Assembly: GCA_001730085.1 (NCBI GenBank)
Contig: MDLB01000083.1
Span: 1 to 23,869 of the forward strand
DNA: 23,869 bases
Reading direction: 5' to 3'
Source of the DNA: PVC group bacterium (ex Bugula neritina AB1)
GTDB taxonomy: Bacteria > GCA-001730085
Made by a program: the position numbers and the translations under genes. The notes below the pieces were generated by a model, which saw only the letters and a list, made by a program, of their open reading frames with translations, ran no database searches and was not told where the DNA came from. Positions 1 to 7,137 of the stretch are shown in pieces; within the stretch, counting starts at the first letter, position 1, and each line of letters begins with the position of its first letter.

Positions 1-2
1 AA

Positions 3-149
3 CAATCCTTTGGCATTTTGAAAAGAATTTTTAATATGAAGAGAGCTTCTTATATTTCTTCTGAGAAAGTCTTAGGCCAATGTCTTTTAAAATCCATTTG
101 CTTTAATCTTAACAAAGCGGTTAGAATGATCTCCATGTCTTTAACTTAA
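3..149 (+). CDS. IS5-family transposase, C-terminal fragment (runs off left edge)
   Basis: The third forward frame is open from the left edge to a TAA at 147-149. It encodes a segment beginning QSFGILKRIF and continuing through MKRASYISSEK and LLKSICFNLNKAVRM. This is the pattern of the last helix region of IS5-type DDE transposases, where the catalytic Glu lies just upstream of an 'FGxLKR' motif and is followed by an 'RARY..L.K...Q..L.AICYNL.KA' stretch. The Glu itself would lie outside the window, so catalytic integrity cannot be judged. No convincing terminal inverted repeat directly follows the stop. The family call rests on motif resemblance only; a related IS4/IS1182-type enzyme is possible. 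Confidence 0.72.
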   Translation, partial: QSFGILKRIFNMKRASYISSEKVLGQCLLKSICFNLNKAVRMISMSLT

Positions 150-312
150 CAAATTAATTTTAATGCCAATAATTATATCAAAATACAATCCATTAACTAA
201 TCCTTCTTTCGTTACTATTTCATTTTATATCAATATTTTAGACTTCCATTCAGTTTCTTTTGATTTTTTTCCTTTTTTACATCCATTTTATTTATTTTTC
301 AGAGGTTTCAAG

Positions 313-876
313 ATGATGATTTTTTATTTTTTTAAAACAAAATTAAGTTTTTTTGTATATGTATATATATTTCAAGTTCTTGCGATTGTGGATATAGAAT
401 CCTTGGCTCTGGATTCTCAAATCGGAGCCTATCAAGAAAAATCGAAGGTAGAGATGTTCTTTAATTTTATGAATTATTTACAAAGTCGATACCAAAAGTT
501 TAGGACATATTTTCCGCCAATTAAAGAAAAAGTTTCGATACCAATCTACCCAGATTTAAAGAAGTTAGATCTTAGCAATAATATAGGGTTCGAATGTCTT
601 TTACCAAAAAAGATTAGGGGCTCCGAGGTTGTGTGTGAGCTGAATGATAAAAATTATGGTCCGCGCTATCTCTCTAATCCACAATTAGCGGTGAAGGATT
701 TTAGGCTTTTCTTAAATGAATATCGTACAGGGGTTCCAGCTTTTCCCCATATCGGATGGAGAGGATCTCTTATTGTGTTATTTAACAAAATTGCAGCTTC
801 CTACAAGGTAAAGACAGAAATAACAAATAGGGATGATGATCTAAGAGGCTTGAGACAAACAGCTGTTTCAAGTTAA
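313..876 (+). CDS. Small secreted protein of unknown function
   Basis: I do not recognise this protein. The frame is open from ATG 163, but the start at 313 (or 316) is preferred. It has an AGAGG ribosome-binding site at 301-305 about 7 nt upstream, and it puts a signal-peptide-like segment (MMIFYFFKTKLSFFVYVYIF, then QVLAIVDIESLALDS) at the N-terminus, whereas residues encoded from 163 look like untranslated A+T-rich leader. The mature part, about 150 residues, contains no cysteine pair or known motif that I can see. It has one Cys in FECLL and another in VVCELND, a Pro-rich YFPPIKEK segment, and GVPAFPHIGWRG near the C-terminus. The N-terminus resembles that of the giant protein at 14595 (hydrophobic run, LA[IV], then LAL.S). 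It lies between an IS remnant and a tRNA gene, a typical accessory location. It is probably exported to the periplasm or beyond; its function is unknown. Confidence 0.6.
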   Translation: MMIFYFFKTKLSFFVYVYIFQVLAIVDIESLALDSQIGAYQEKSKVEMFFNFMNYLQSRYQKFRTYFPPIKEKVSIPIYPDLKKLDLSNNIGFECLLPKKIRGSEVVCELNDKNYGPRYLSNPQLAVKDFRLFLNEYRTGVPAFPHIGWRGSLIVLFNKIAASYKVKTEITNRDDDLRGLRQTAVSS

Positions 877-1112
877 TCTTTTGATTTCATAAAAAAACAC
901 GCCACAAGGATTTTTGATTATCTTTGAGAAGGATTTTTTGTAACAATAGACGGATCATTTTTTAAAAGATAGAGTGATTGTCAAAATTTTTCTTAATAAA
1001 TCGAATGATAGTTTGAAAAATGGATAGTTCTTGTCAGATATTATTGAAGACATTAAAGAGTTTTTATGTTAAAATATTTTTCCATCGGGCTGCTTTATAA
1101 GTCATGATTTAT

Positions 1113-1186
1113 GCGGGTATAGCTTAGTGGTAAAGCCTTGGCCTTCCAAGCCAATGACGAGGGTTCGATTCTCTCTACCCGCTCCA
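1113..1186 (+). tRNA. tRNA-Gly (anticodon TCC)
   Basis: The acceptor arms GCGGGTA and TACCCGC pair perfectly. A D-arm follows (GCTTAGTGGTAAAGC), then an anticodon stem TTGGC/GCCAA with the seven-base loop CTTCCAA, giving anticodon TCC (reads GGA and other Gly codons). The T-arm has a GAGGG/CTCTC stem with the loop TTCGATT. The discriminator base is T and CCA is encoded at 1184-1186. The stop codon of the convergent beta-propeller gene lies only 2 nt downstream, with no separate terminator visible between them. Confidence 0.97.
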
Positions 1187-1188
1187 TT

Positions 1189-2091
1189 TTACTTTTCATC
1201 AAAATCTTTTAACTCATCGTCTTTCTTTAAATCTATCATTTTAATGATATGGTCTTTTTTGCTCAAAAGGAAAAGTTTTGTTTGATCTGGATGAATATAT
1301 ATATTCGAAGGAGAAAAACTTTTTTGTTGTAGAATGGTGTATCTTTTTTCAGGGCTCACTTGAATAAGTTTAGAGGAAGCTTTGTCACTCGATAAATAGA
1401 AGTGAAAGTCCTTGTCTATAGCCATTCCACTTAGAGGGAAAGGTCCATACTTAATAATAGTTTTTTGTGTTTTTTCTTTAGGGTTGAACTCATAAACAGA
1501 GCCTTTCTGGTAAGTCCCCACAAAAAGAGTGTCTTGGCTGTTGTTGTAAATCATGCGTTTGGGAAAGTCAATCCAAGGGCCTTGATCCATAACCGTACTT
1601 TCCATATGTCTGCGAAGGTCAATCCTGATAAGGGCATTATTAAACATGTCACAAGCATAGATAAACCGAAAACCATCATAAACCAAATCTGATATAAGAG
1701 AGTGAGGTAACTCTCCAAAAATGATTTGTTTTTTTTCGAAACCACTTTTACGATCAAAAAACCGGACAGAACCTTGATCGGCTACAACAAGATAAACTCT
1801 TGTTAAAGCTATGGATTGTGGGTTATTGAGTTTTTTACAAAAGAAGGGGTCAAGAACCTTTTTAAAATCTTCGCTAAGTTTAGAGATATAAGATTTTTCG
1901 TTTTTCTTTGTAGGGTCTCCCGCTAAATAGGCTACGAAAAAGCATTTTTGCTTTTTATCATAAATCATCGCTTGAGGTAACTTTATTTCTCCAAGCTTGG
2001 CAGCCTCTTGAGAAAGACACATTATTGGGAGTATGAAAAGATTTAAAAAGAAGCTAATAGTAAGAAAAAATGACATCAGATTTACCCTCAT
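1189..2091 (-). CDS. Secreted beta-propeller (YncE/SMP-30-like) protein
   Basis: This 300-residue protein has an N-terminal hydrophobic export segment (residues 6-25, FFLTISFFLNLFILPIMC). Repeated beta-rich blades follow, with recurring patterns such as 'YDGFRFIYACDMFNNALIRID', 'IYNNSQDTLFVGTY..GSVYEFNP' and 'IHPDQTKLFLLSKKDHIIKMIDL'. Alternating aromatic or hydrophobic strands and 'D...L.V.' turns are typical of YncE/NHL/SMP-30-type six- or seven-bladed propellers, which act as extracytoplasmic binding or scaffold domains. No catalytic metal site was identified. There are two possible starts. ATG 2091 gives an arginine in the n-region of the signal. ATG 2076 has a better ribosome-binding site (GAGGG, 8 nt upstream) but no positive charge. 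Cys at the end of the hydrophobic stretch (LPIMC) is a poor lipobox, so lipidation is doubtful. It lies downstream of dapL on the same strand, separated by a hairpin. The partner or ligand is unknown. Confidence 0.7.
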   Translation of the reverse strand: MRVNLMSFFLTISFFLNLFILPIMCLSQEAAKLGEIKLPQAMIYDKKQKCFFVAYLAGDPTKKNEKSYISKLSEDFKKVLDPFFCKKLNNPQSIALTRVYLVVADQGSVRFFDRKSGFEKKQIIFGELPHSLISDLVYDGFRFIYACDMFNNALIRIDLRRHMESTVMDQGPWIDFPKRMIYNNSQDTLFVGTYQKGSVYEFNPKEKTQKTIIKYGPFPLSGMAIDKDFHFYLSSDKASSKLIQVSPEKRYTILQQKSFSPSNIYIHPDQTKLFLLSKKDHIIKMIDLKKDDELKDFDEK

Positions 2092-2128
2092 AGTATCTTA
2101 TGAACCTTTTTCTGAAATATATTAAACA

Positions 2129-2171
2129 AATATCCTCTCTGTTAGCAGAGAAGTACTACAGAGAGGATATT
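2129..2171 (-). terminator. Long hairpin after dapL (terminator or attenuator)
   Basis: A perfect 14-bp stem pairs 2129-2142 with 2158-2171 around a 15-nt loop. On the minus strand it lies 9 nt after the dapL stop and about 40 nt before the beta-propeller gene. The following U-tract (TTTGTTTAAT) is short and interrupted. The loop contains a second copy of CAGAGA (2146-2151) that can pair with TCTCTG at 2136-2141, so two mutually exclusive hairpins are possible. Confidence 0.6.
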
Positions 2172-2180
2172 AAAGAGCTT

Positions 2181-3413
2181 TTATAAAGCTAAGTTAGCAA
2201 AACGTTGAACAACTTTTTCTGTTTGTGAACGGTCGCTAAATGCTGTTAATCGGTAATAGCCTTCTCCACTAAACCCAAACCCGACCCCAGGGGTTCCAAC
2301 GACGTGAACTTGTTCCAACATGAGAGAAAAAAAGTCCCAAGAACTCATGTTTTTAGGTGTTTTTATCCATACGTAGGGTGCATTGATACCTCCGTAGCAT
2401 TCAATCCCTTGAGAAATAAGCCCTTCTCGGATGATTTTAGCATTGTCCATATAATAGGAGATATTGTTTTCGATTTGCATGCGGCCTTCATCAGAAAAAA
2501 CCGCTTCTGCGGCTTTTTGAGAGATATAGGATGCTCCATTAAACTTTGTGCATTGGCGGCGATTCCATAAAGCATTTAAGGAATACGGTTCTCCATTGCT
2601 CTTGTATCCCATTAAGGATTTGGGAACAACGGTGTAAGCGCAACGTAAACCTGTGAAACCGGCTGTTTTTGAAAAACTGCGAAACTCAATGGCTACATTT
2701 TCGGCACCCTCAATTTCGTAAATCGAGTGAGGGACATCTGGCTCTTGAATGAACGCTTCATATGCTGCGTCAAAAAGGATTATAGATTTGTTTTCTTTGG
2801 CATAGTCAACCCAGACTTTTAATTGTTTTTTTGTGAGGGTTGTACCTGTTGGATTATTAGGAAAACACAGATAGATTAAATCTACTTTGCCAGAAGGTGT
2901 AGGAGGGTTGAACCCATTTTCAGCTGTTGATTCCAAGTAAACAAAGTTTTGATATTGGTTATTGTTATTTGGTTTTCCGGAACGGCCTGCCATGATATTG
3001 GTATCTGAGTAGACAGGGTAAACCGGAGACATAAGAGAAACTACCAGATCTTTGTCAAAAATTTCTTGGATGTTAGCCGAATCACATTTGGAGCCGTCAC
3101 TCACAAAAATTTCACTTTCATCTAAGTGAATACCATAGGGTTCGAATTGATATTTTATGATTTTTTCTATCAAGAAGCGGTAACCCTGCTCAGGGCCATA
3201 GCCAGCAAAAGATTCTTGGGAGCTCATCTCATCGACAGCGGTATGCATAGCTTCAATAATTGCTGGGCACAAAGGCTGTGTAACATCACCGATCCCAAGG
3301 CGAATAATATTTGCATCAGGGTTATTGTTTTTAAAGTGAGCAACTCTTTGTGCAATCTCAGAAAAAAGATAACTCCCTTTTAAGTTAAGATAATTTTCGT
3401 TTATTTTTGCCAT
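2181..3413 (-). CDS. dapL: LL-diaminopimelate aminotransferase
   Basis: This is a PLP-dependent fold-type I aminotransferase of 410 residues, the normal DapL length. It converts tetrahydrodipicolinate directly to LL-diaminopimelate with glutamate as amino donor, supplying lysine and peptidoglycan meso-DAP in the cytoplasm. DapL-specific sequence runs throughout: the N-terminal [30 protein letters not shown], the substrate-loop region [23 protein letters not shown], the PLP-site [17 protein letters not shown], and the Schiff-base lysine K249 in [12 protein letters not shown]. It ends with the family pattern [21 protein letters not shown] weak AAAGG lies 11 nt upstream of ATG 3413. It is the first gene of a minus-strand pair with the beta-propeller gene; other lysine genes are not in the window. 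Most alphaproteobacteria use the acylated dapD/dapE route, so acquisition by transfer is plausible (inference). Confidence 0.96.
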   Translation of the reverse strand: MAKINENYLNLKGSYLFSEIAQRVAHFKNNNPDANIIRLGIGDVTQPLCPAIIEAMHTAVDEMSSQESFAGYGPEQGYRFLIEKIIKYQFEPYGIHLDESEIFVSDGSKCDSANIQEIFDKDLVVSLMSPVYPVYSDTNIMAGRSGKPNNNNQYQNFVYLESTAENGFNPPTPSGKVDLIYLCFPNNPTGTTLTKKQLKVWVDYAKENKSIILFDAAYEAFIQEPDVPHSIYEIEGAENVAIEFRSFSKTAGFTGLRCAYTVVPKSLMGYKSNGEPYSLNALWNRRQCTKFNGASYISQKAAEAVFSDEGRMQIENNISYYMDNAKIIREGLISQGIECYGGINAPYVWIKTPKNMSSWDFFSLMLEQVHVVGTPGVGFGFSGEGYYRLTAFSDRSQTEKVVQRFANLAL

Positions 3414-4161
3414 GGCAATGAAAGCCTTTCTTCATACAATATATATTAATGAAATATAAAAAAAATAACGTTTAAATTGAAATCTATAAAAATCTTGTAC
3501 ACTCTCATAGGGTCTTTAAATTATTTTAAATTGAAAAACTGTGTAGATAAAAAAGCTCATATCTAATGAGTAACGTGAACTTTTTTATTTATCACAAAGC
3601 TTTTTTTTAATTTTTCCAAATTTAAGAAATATGCAGAGGGTGCAGAGGTTCCTTTAATTTAAAAAATCTTCAGATGGTAGATATTTTGAGACTGTACAGA
3701 GGCTGCCATAGAAGAATTTTTACGGCAACAGTATAGCTATAAAATTCAACGCTGTAAAGGTTTTTCAATGATTCTCATAGAGATAAATGTGTGTTATATA
3801 AAAAAAAATCTGAAAATAATTTATTTTATAGAAGATTTATAGATATTTTTTTATATTAGAAATGAATATTTATTATCATTTTTTTGAGTTAAAAGATGCT
3901 TTTACTTTGCAAAGAAGTAGATAATTAAAGGGTTTTAGGTTTTTTTGATAAATCATAATCTTTTTTTATAACGCTTCTTAGAGGAGAGATATTTTAGGAG
4001 ATAAAGAAGTTTCTTTTAGATAATTTTTATAGTAAAAAAGCAAAAAAAAATGTTTTTTGTTGCATTAATAAAAATCATGTGGCATAATTCCTTCGCGGAC
4101 TAGTTGTTTAAGCTAGTTTGAGGCGATAAATCGTTAAAAAATAGTCAAAAGGAGATTTTTC
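3414..4161. other. Gene-free A+T-rich region between dapL and HU
   Basis: No credible coding frame is present on either strand. The stretch separates divergent dapL and HU, so it holds both promoters; only the HU promoter is clear (4060-4088). It also holds a tandem TGCAGAGG pair (3632-3639 and 3641-3648), the first part of a possible solitary inverted-repeat end. A weak hairpin (CTCAT 3556-3560 with ATGAG 3566-3570) is followed by C plus six T. A short 5'-UTR hairpin ACTAG/CTAGT precedes the HU gene (about 4100-4118). Poly-T and poly-A tracts are abundant. Part of the region may be a degraded gene or IS, but nothing readable remains. Confidence 0.6.
4060..4088 (+). promoter_or_regulatory. 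Sigma-70-type promoter of the HU gene
   Basis: The -35 box TTGCAT (4060-4065) and the -10 box CATAAT (4083-4088) are separated by exactly 17 nt. The predicted start near 4095 gives a leader of about 65 nt with a small ACTAG/CTAGT hairpin before the ribosome-binding site AAAGGAG. Confidence 0.65.
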
Positions 4162-4431
4162 ATGAATAAGACTGATTTGATTGAAAAGGTTGCTGCAGAT
4201 ACGAAAGCATCTAAATCAGATGTTGAGTCGATCTTGAAATCCATTTTGGAAAACATTAAGAAAACTGTTAAGAAAGAAGAACCTGTACAGTTGATCGGTT
4301 TTGGATCTTTTGGATTGGTTCACAGAAAAGCAAGAGTTGGGAGAAACCCTCAAACGGGTGAAGAGATCAAGATAAAAGCTTCGAAGTCTGTTTCCTTTAA
4401 AGCTGGTAAAGCGTTTAAGGAATCATTGTAA
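4162..4431 (+). CDS. hup: HU-family DNA-binding protein
   Basis: This 89-residue protein matches HU (usually about 90). It is a small basic homodimeric or heterodimeric protein that bends and wraps DNA in the nucleoid. The sequence shows the two N-terminal helices (MNKTDLIEKVAADTKASKSD..), the signature GFGSFGLVHRKARVGRNPQTG (residues about 47-67) covering the beta-arm base, the arm residues GEEIKIKASKSVSF, and the C-terminal helix FKAGKAFKESL. It has an excellent ribosome-binding site (AAAGGAG, about 7 nt upstream) and a strong promoter, and it is monocistronic. Distinguishing HU-beta from IHF is reasonably safe: the arm and helix pattern is HU-like, and it lacks the extended ends of IHF subunits. 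Which HU paralogue it is cannot be decided here. Confidence 0.95.
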   Translation: MNKTDLIEKVAADTKASKSDVESILKSILENIKKTVKKEEPVQLIGFGSFGLVHRKARVGRNPQTGEEIKIKASKSVSFKAGKAFKESL

Positions 4432-4511
4432 GAAGTTTCTATTGGTCTTAAATTTTGAAAAATGAGGGAAAATTTTTAAACTTAGTGGGTATAGTTTTTA
4501 ATGAAGCTTTT

Positions 4512-4563
4512 AAACAAGTTTCGTTATTTTAACGTTACCTGTTGAAAAGTAGCTTGTTTTTTT
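4512..4563 (+). terminator. Terminator-like structure between HU and mutL
   Basis: AAACAAG (4512-4518) pairs with CTTGTTT (4553-4559) and is followed by further T residues. An inner hairpin CGTTA/TAACG (4522-4526 with 4530-4534) sits in the loop. It lies 80 nt after the HU stop and touches the convergent mutL stop, so it may serve both genes. The loop is long, which lowers confidence. Confidence 0.42.
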
Positions 4564-6530
4564 CAAGATTTTTTCCGACGGAACTTTTTTTCAAGCTCGT
4601 CGAAGGTTAGCCTTATCATTGTGGGGCGACCGTGAGGGCATGTGTGGGGGTCTTTACATCTATTTAATTCATCAAAGATATAACTAAGCTCGATATCAGA
4701 AACTTTGTCTCCAGCCTTGATAGATGCTCTGCAAGCCATTGTGGCGATAAGTTCGTCAAAATGTTTTAGCAGTGAGTTGTTTTTACCCCCATGCTCCCTG
4801 ACATCATCCAAAATGTCTTCGACAATATTGATAACCTCTGTTTCTCTTACAAAAGAGGGGATTGCTCGGATAAGAAACTCTCCTTCTCCAAAAACCTCAA
4901 CTTGAAAACCAAGTGATTCGAAAGCCGGAGATAAACTTTCAACAAGAGGAATATCTGACTTGGAAATTTCTAAAGACATAGGAACTAATAGTTCTTGAAC
5001 AGACTTTTCCTTGTTTTGAACACTGTTCAAAAATCTTTCATACATAACGCGCTCTTGAGCTGCATGTTGATCAATAACTATTATTCCGTTTTCATCGGAG
5101 GTAACGACAAAAAGGTTTTTGACTTTGAAAAAATCTTTAGGCTTTTGAACTTGAGATATCAAAGTTGATGTGTCAGCGACACCTTTTTCTTGTATAGGTT
5201 GTTCAACTTCTTTGTTAATAAGAAGATCAGAGACTTCGTTTTTTTCCAAAGGTGAAGATGGTGCCGATTTAATTGGCAAAGGGTTTTGTTCCAAATTCTC
5301 ACTCAGAGAGTCTTGCGCAGACGTTTCTTTATAAAATTGATATTGATCACTTTGACGCATATTGTCAAAAGTATTTTTTTTAGATGACTCTTGGTAAAAA
5401 TCTTGGATCATTTGTTTGGACTGTTCTAAAGCATTTTTTTGTAAGGGTGAATCTTCTTCTTTTACATGTGAGGAAGTTTCTTTGGGGGATGCAATAGAGT
5501 TTTTACTCATGGAAGGGTCAGATGAAAAAAGCTCATGTTGAGAGATATTATCAATCCCTTTTTTTATGGACTCTTTAACAAAAAACTTGATCAAAGGTTC
5601 ATCTTTGAATTTCACTTCTTGTTTTGTAGGGTGAACATTCACATCTAAAGATCCTTTGGGGAGCGTTAAAAACAAAAAGCAGACAGGGAATCGACCATGA
5701 GATAGAACATTGGCATAAACGTTTTGAATGGCAAAAGACATTGTGCGGTCTTTTACCACACGACTGTTTATAAAAAATCTTTGTAAACTGCGGTTTGATT
5801 TTGTTAAGTCTGGCCTTGAAATCAAACCAGTCAAGGTTAACTCATTTTGAGTGGCATTTATAGGGAAGAGCATTTTTGCAAGAGATTTACCATAAATTTT
5901 TTCAACTCTTTCTAAAATATTATTCGCTTTGGGTAAAGATAATATCACTTTGTTGTCATGGATTAGTTCAAATTGAACATCCAAAGACATTAAAGATTGA
6001 TTGATAAAAGTTTCCATTATGTGACTAAACTCAGTTGTATTATTTTTCAAAAACTTTCGACGAGCTGGTGTATTAAAAAAAAGGTTGCCCACATCGATTT
6101 GAGTCCCCTTAACGGGAGGTGAGGGCTTGACCTCGAAAGATTCTCCGCCATTGGTGCATACCAAGGTTCCTTCTTTACTATCTTTTTGACACGTTGTTAG
6201 CTGAACCATAGCCACCGAACAGATACTAGGAAGAGCTTCTCCTCGAAATCCATAAGTATTCAAGTCCCAAAGATCTTTGTCTTCAGAAATTTTACTGGTC
6301 GCATGTCTTTGAAATGCCATACGTGCATCTTCTGCGTTCATCCCTATCCCGTCGTCAACTATTCGGATCAATTCTCGGCCAGCTTTTTTAATTTCAACTT
6401 TAACCTGTGTAGCTTTTGCATCAAGGGCATTTTCTATTAACTCTTTAACAACGGCAGATGGACGAACGACAACTTCTCCGGCTGCGATTCTATTGCTAAC
6501 ATGCTCAGGTAGTATATGTATAAAAGACAT
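4563..6530 (-). CDS. mutL: DNA mismatch repair protein MutL (endonuclease type)
   Basis: MutL couples mismatch recognition by MutS to strand removal. The frame is open to 6608, but ATG 6530 is the start: it gives the family N-terminus MSFIHILPEHVSNRIAAGEV and has AAAAGGA 9 nt upstream. The result is 655 residues. The N-terminal GHKL ATPase shows ENALDA (33-38), DDGIGM (59-64), GFRGEAL (94-100) and the conserved NPHTKQEVKF-like segment NVHPTKQEVKF. A poorly conserved Ser/Gln-rich linker spans about 350-450. The C-terminal dimerisation and nuclease domain carries the metal motif DQHAAQERVMYE (487-498, DQHA-X2-E-X4-E), ACRASIKAG and CPHGRP (631-636). These mark a nicking MutL, as expected in bacteria without MutH. 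It is last in the repair block, separated from the glutaredoxin gene by about 160 bp containing a hairpin, so it probably has its own promoter. Confidence 0.97.
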   Translation of the reverse strand: MSFIHILPEHVSNRIAAGEVVVRPSAVVKELIENALDAKATQVKVEIKKAGRELIRIVDDGIGMNAEDARMAFQRHATSKISEDKDLWDLNTYGFRGEALPSICSVAMVQLTTCQKDSKEGTLVCTNGGESFEVKPSPPVKGTQIDVGNLFFNTPARRKFLKNNTTEFSHIMETFINQSLMSLDVQFELIHDNKVILSLPKANNILERVEKIYGKSLAKMLFPINATQNELTLTGLISRPDLTKSNRSLQRFFINSRVVKDRTMSFAIQNVYANVLSHGRFPVCFLFLTLPKGSLDVNVHPTKQEVKFKDEPLIKFFVKESIKKGIDNISQHELFSSDPSMSKNSIASPKETSSHVKEEDSPLQKNALEQSKQMIQDFYQESSKKNTFDNMRQSDQYQFYKETSAQDSLSENLEQNPLPIKSAPSSPLEKNEVSDLLINKEVEQPIQEKGVADTSTLISQVQKPKDFFKVKNLFVVTSDENGIIVIDQHAAQERVMYERFLNSVQNKEKSVQELLVPMSLEISKSDIPLVESLSPAFESLGFQVEVFGEGEFLIRAIPSFVRETEVINIVEDILDDVREHGGKNNSLLKHFDELIATMACRASIKAGDKVSDIELSYIFDELNRCKDPHTCPHGRPTMIRLTFDELEKKFRRKKS

Positions 6531-6628
6531 TCTAAAAAATCCTTTTGGGGTGATTAGCGAAAAGAGAGTGCTCAATAATGATTTAAACACTTTGTAATGT
6601 TCCCGCACTGGTTTTTCGTAAAACAGTT

Positions 6629-6662
6629 AGAAAAAGGCTAAGAGAGAGGCGTTCACTCTCTT
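6629..6662 (-). terminator. Hairpin downstream of the glutaredoxin gene
   Basis: AAGAGAG (6640-6646) pairs with CTCTCTT (6656-6662) around a 9-nt loop. On the minus strand it begins 27 nt after the glutaredoxin-like stop and is followed, after AGCC, by five T. It probably ends the dnaX-to-glutaredoxin transcript before mutL. The four-base gap before the T-run makes it a modest candidate. Confidence 0.4.
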
Positions 6663-6689
6663 ATTTGTTTTCTCGGGAAGTCAAAAAAA

Positions 6690-7091
6690 TTAACTTGTTT
6701 GTTGAGAATCTTTTTTTCCAAAATGTTCTTCCAAGTACCGAATAATATCCGAAGACTCATACATCCACGTGTCTTGTGGATCATCTTTTGAAATCCGTAA
6801 ACAAGGGACTTTGATTTTTCCGCCGTTATCAGAAAGTTCTTGTCGCGCAATGGGATCTCTTTTAGCATCTTTTGTTTGTATGTTTAATTGTAAATAGCGG
6901 ATCTTTCTTCGAACCTTAACGCAAAAAGGGCACGCTCGAAATTCATATAAAGTTAAATTTTGAGTCAAGGAGTCTACCCGTGATTTGTCGGTTTCTTCAC
7001 GAGAGATAGATCCTGTTGGGACTAAAAAATCGAAAAATAAAATACTTTTGCCAACAAAAAACCTTAGTAACTTTAGTAAAATTTTTTTCAT
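6690..7091 (-). CDS. Glutaredoxin / GST N-terminal domain protein, membrane-anchored type
   Basis: This 133-residue protein is a thioredoxin-fold thiol-disulfide protein. A hydrophobic N-terminal stretch (about residues 8-27, LLRFFVGKSILFFDFLVPTG) is typical of a proteobacterial glutaredoxin-like family that begins with a membrane-associated helix. The glutaredoxin/GST-N domain follows (about 45-128). It has the redox motif CPFC at 54-57, the basic KVRRKI helix, the cis-proline region KIKVPCLRI, and the final ESSDIIRYLEEHF glutathione-binding helix pattern. There is no C-terminal GST helical domain. It probably reduces disulfides or mixed disulfides with glutathione at the cytoplasmic membrane face; the substrate is unknown. 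ATG 7091 has AAAGG 8 nt upstream. The gene follows mutS by 46 bp on the same strand, which suggests co-transcription, though a role in mismatch repair is not implied. Confidence 0.87.
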   Translation of the reverse strand: MKKILLKLLRFFVGKSILFFDFLVPTGSISREETDKSRVDSLTQNLTLYEFRACPFCVKVRRKIRYLQLNIQTKDAKRDPIARQELSDNGGKIKVPCLRISKDDPQDTWMYESSDIIRYLEEHFGKKDSQQTS

Positions 7092-7137
7092 AAGAGTTGC
7101 CTTTCTTTTGTGTGTTCCGAAACTTTAATAAAATATA

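Noticed and set aside
163-312. N-terminal extension of the small secreted protein from ATG 163
   Set aside because: There is no ribosome-binding site at 163, the residues are a Phe-rich A+T-driven string, and the start at 313 has AGAGG plus a signal-peptide-like N-terminus.
3414-4161. Replication origin (DnaA boxes) near HU
   Set aside because: The stretch is A+T-rich, but no clustered TTATCCACA-like boxes were found, and no dnaA, dnaN or similar origin gene is adjacent.
6531-6608. 26-residue N-terminal extension of MutL
   Set aside because: The conserved MutL start MSFIHILPEHV has its own ribosome-binding site (AAAAGGA); the extension does not resemble the family.
6653-6868. 71-codon frame overlapping the glutaredoxin-like gene on the same strand
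   Set aside because: It is a shifted frame of a conserved thioredoxin-fold domain, without a ribosome-binding site.
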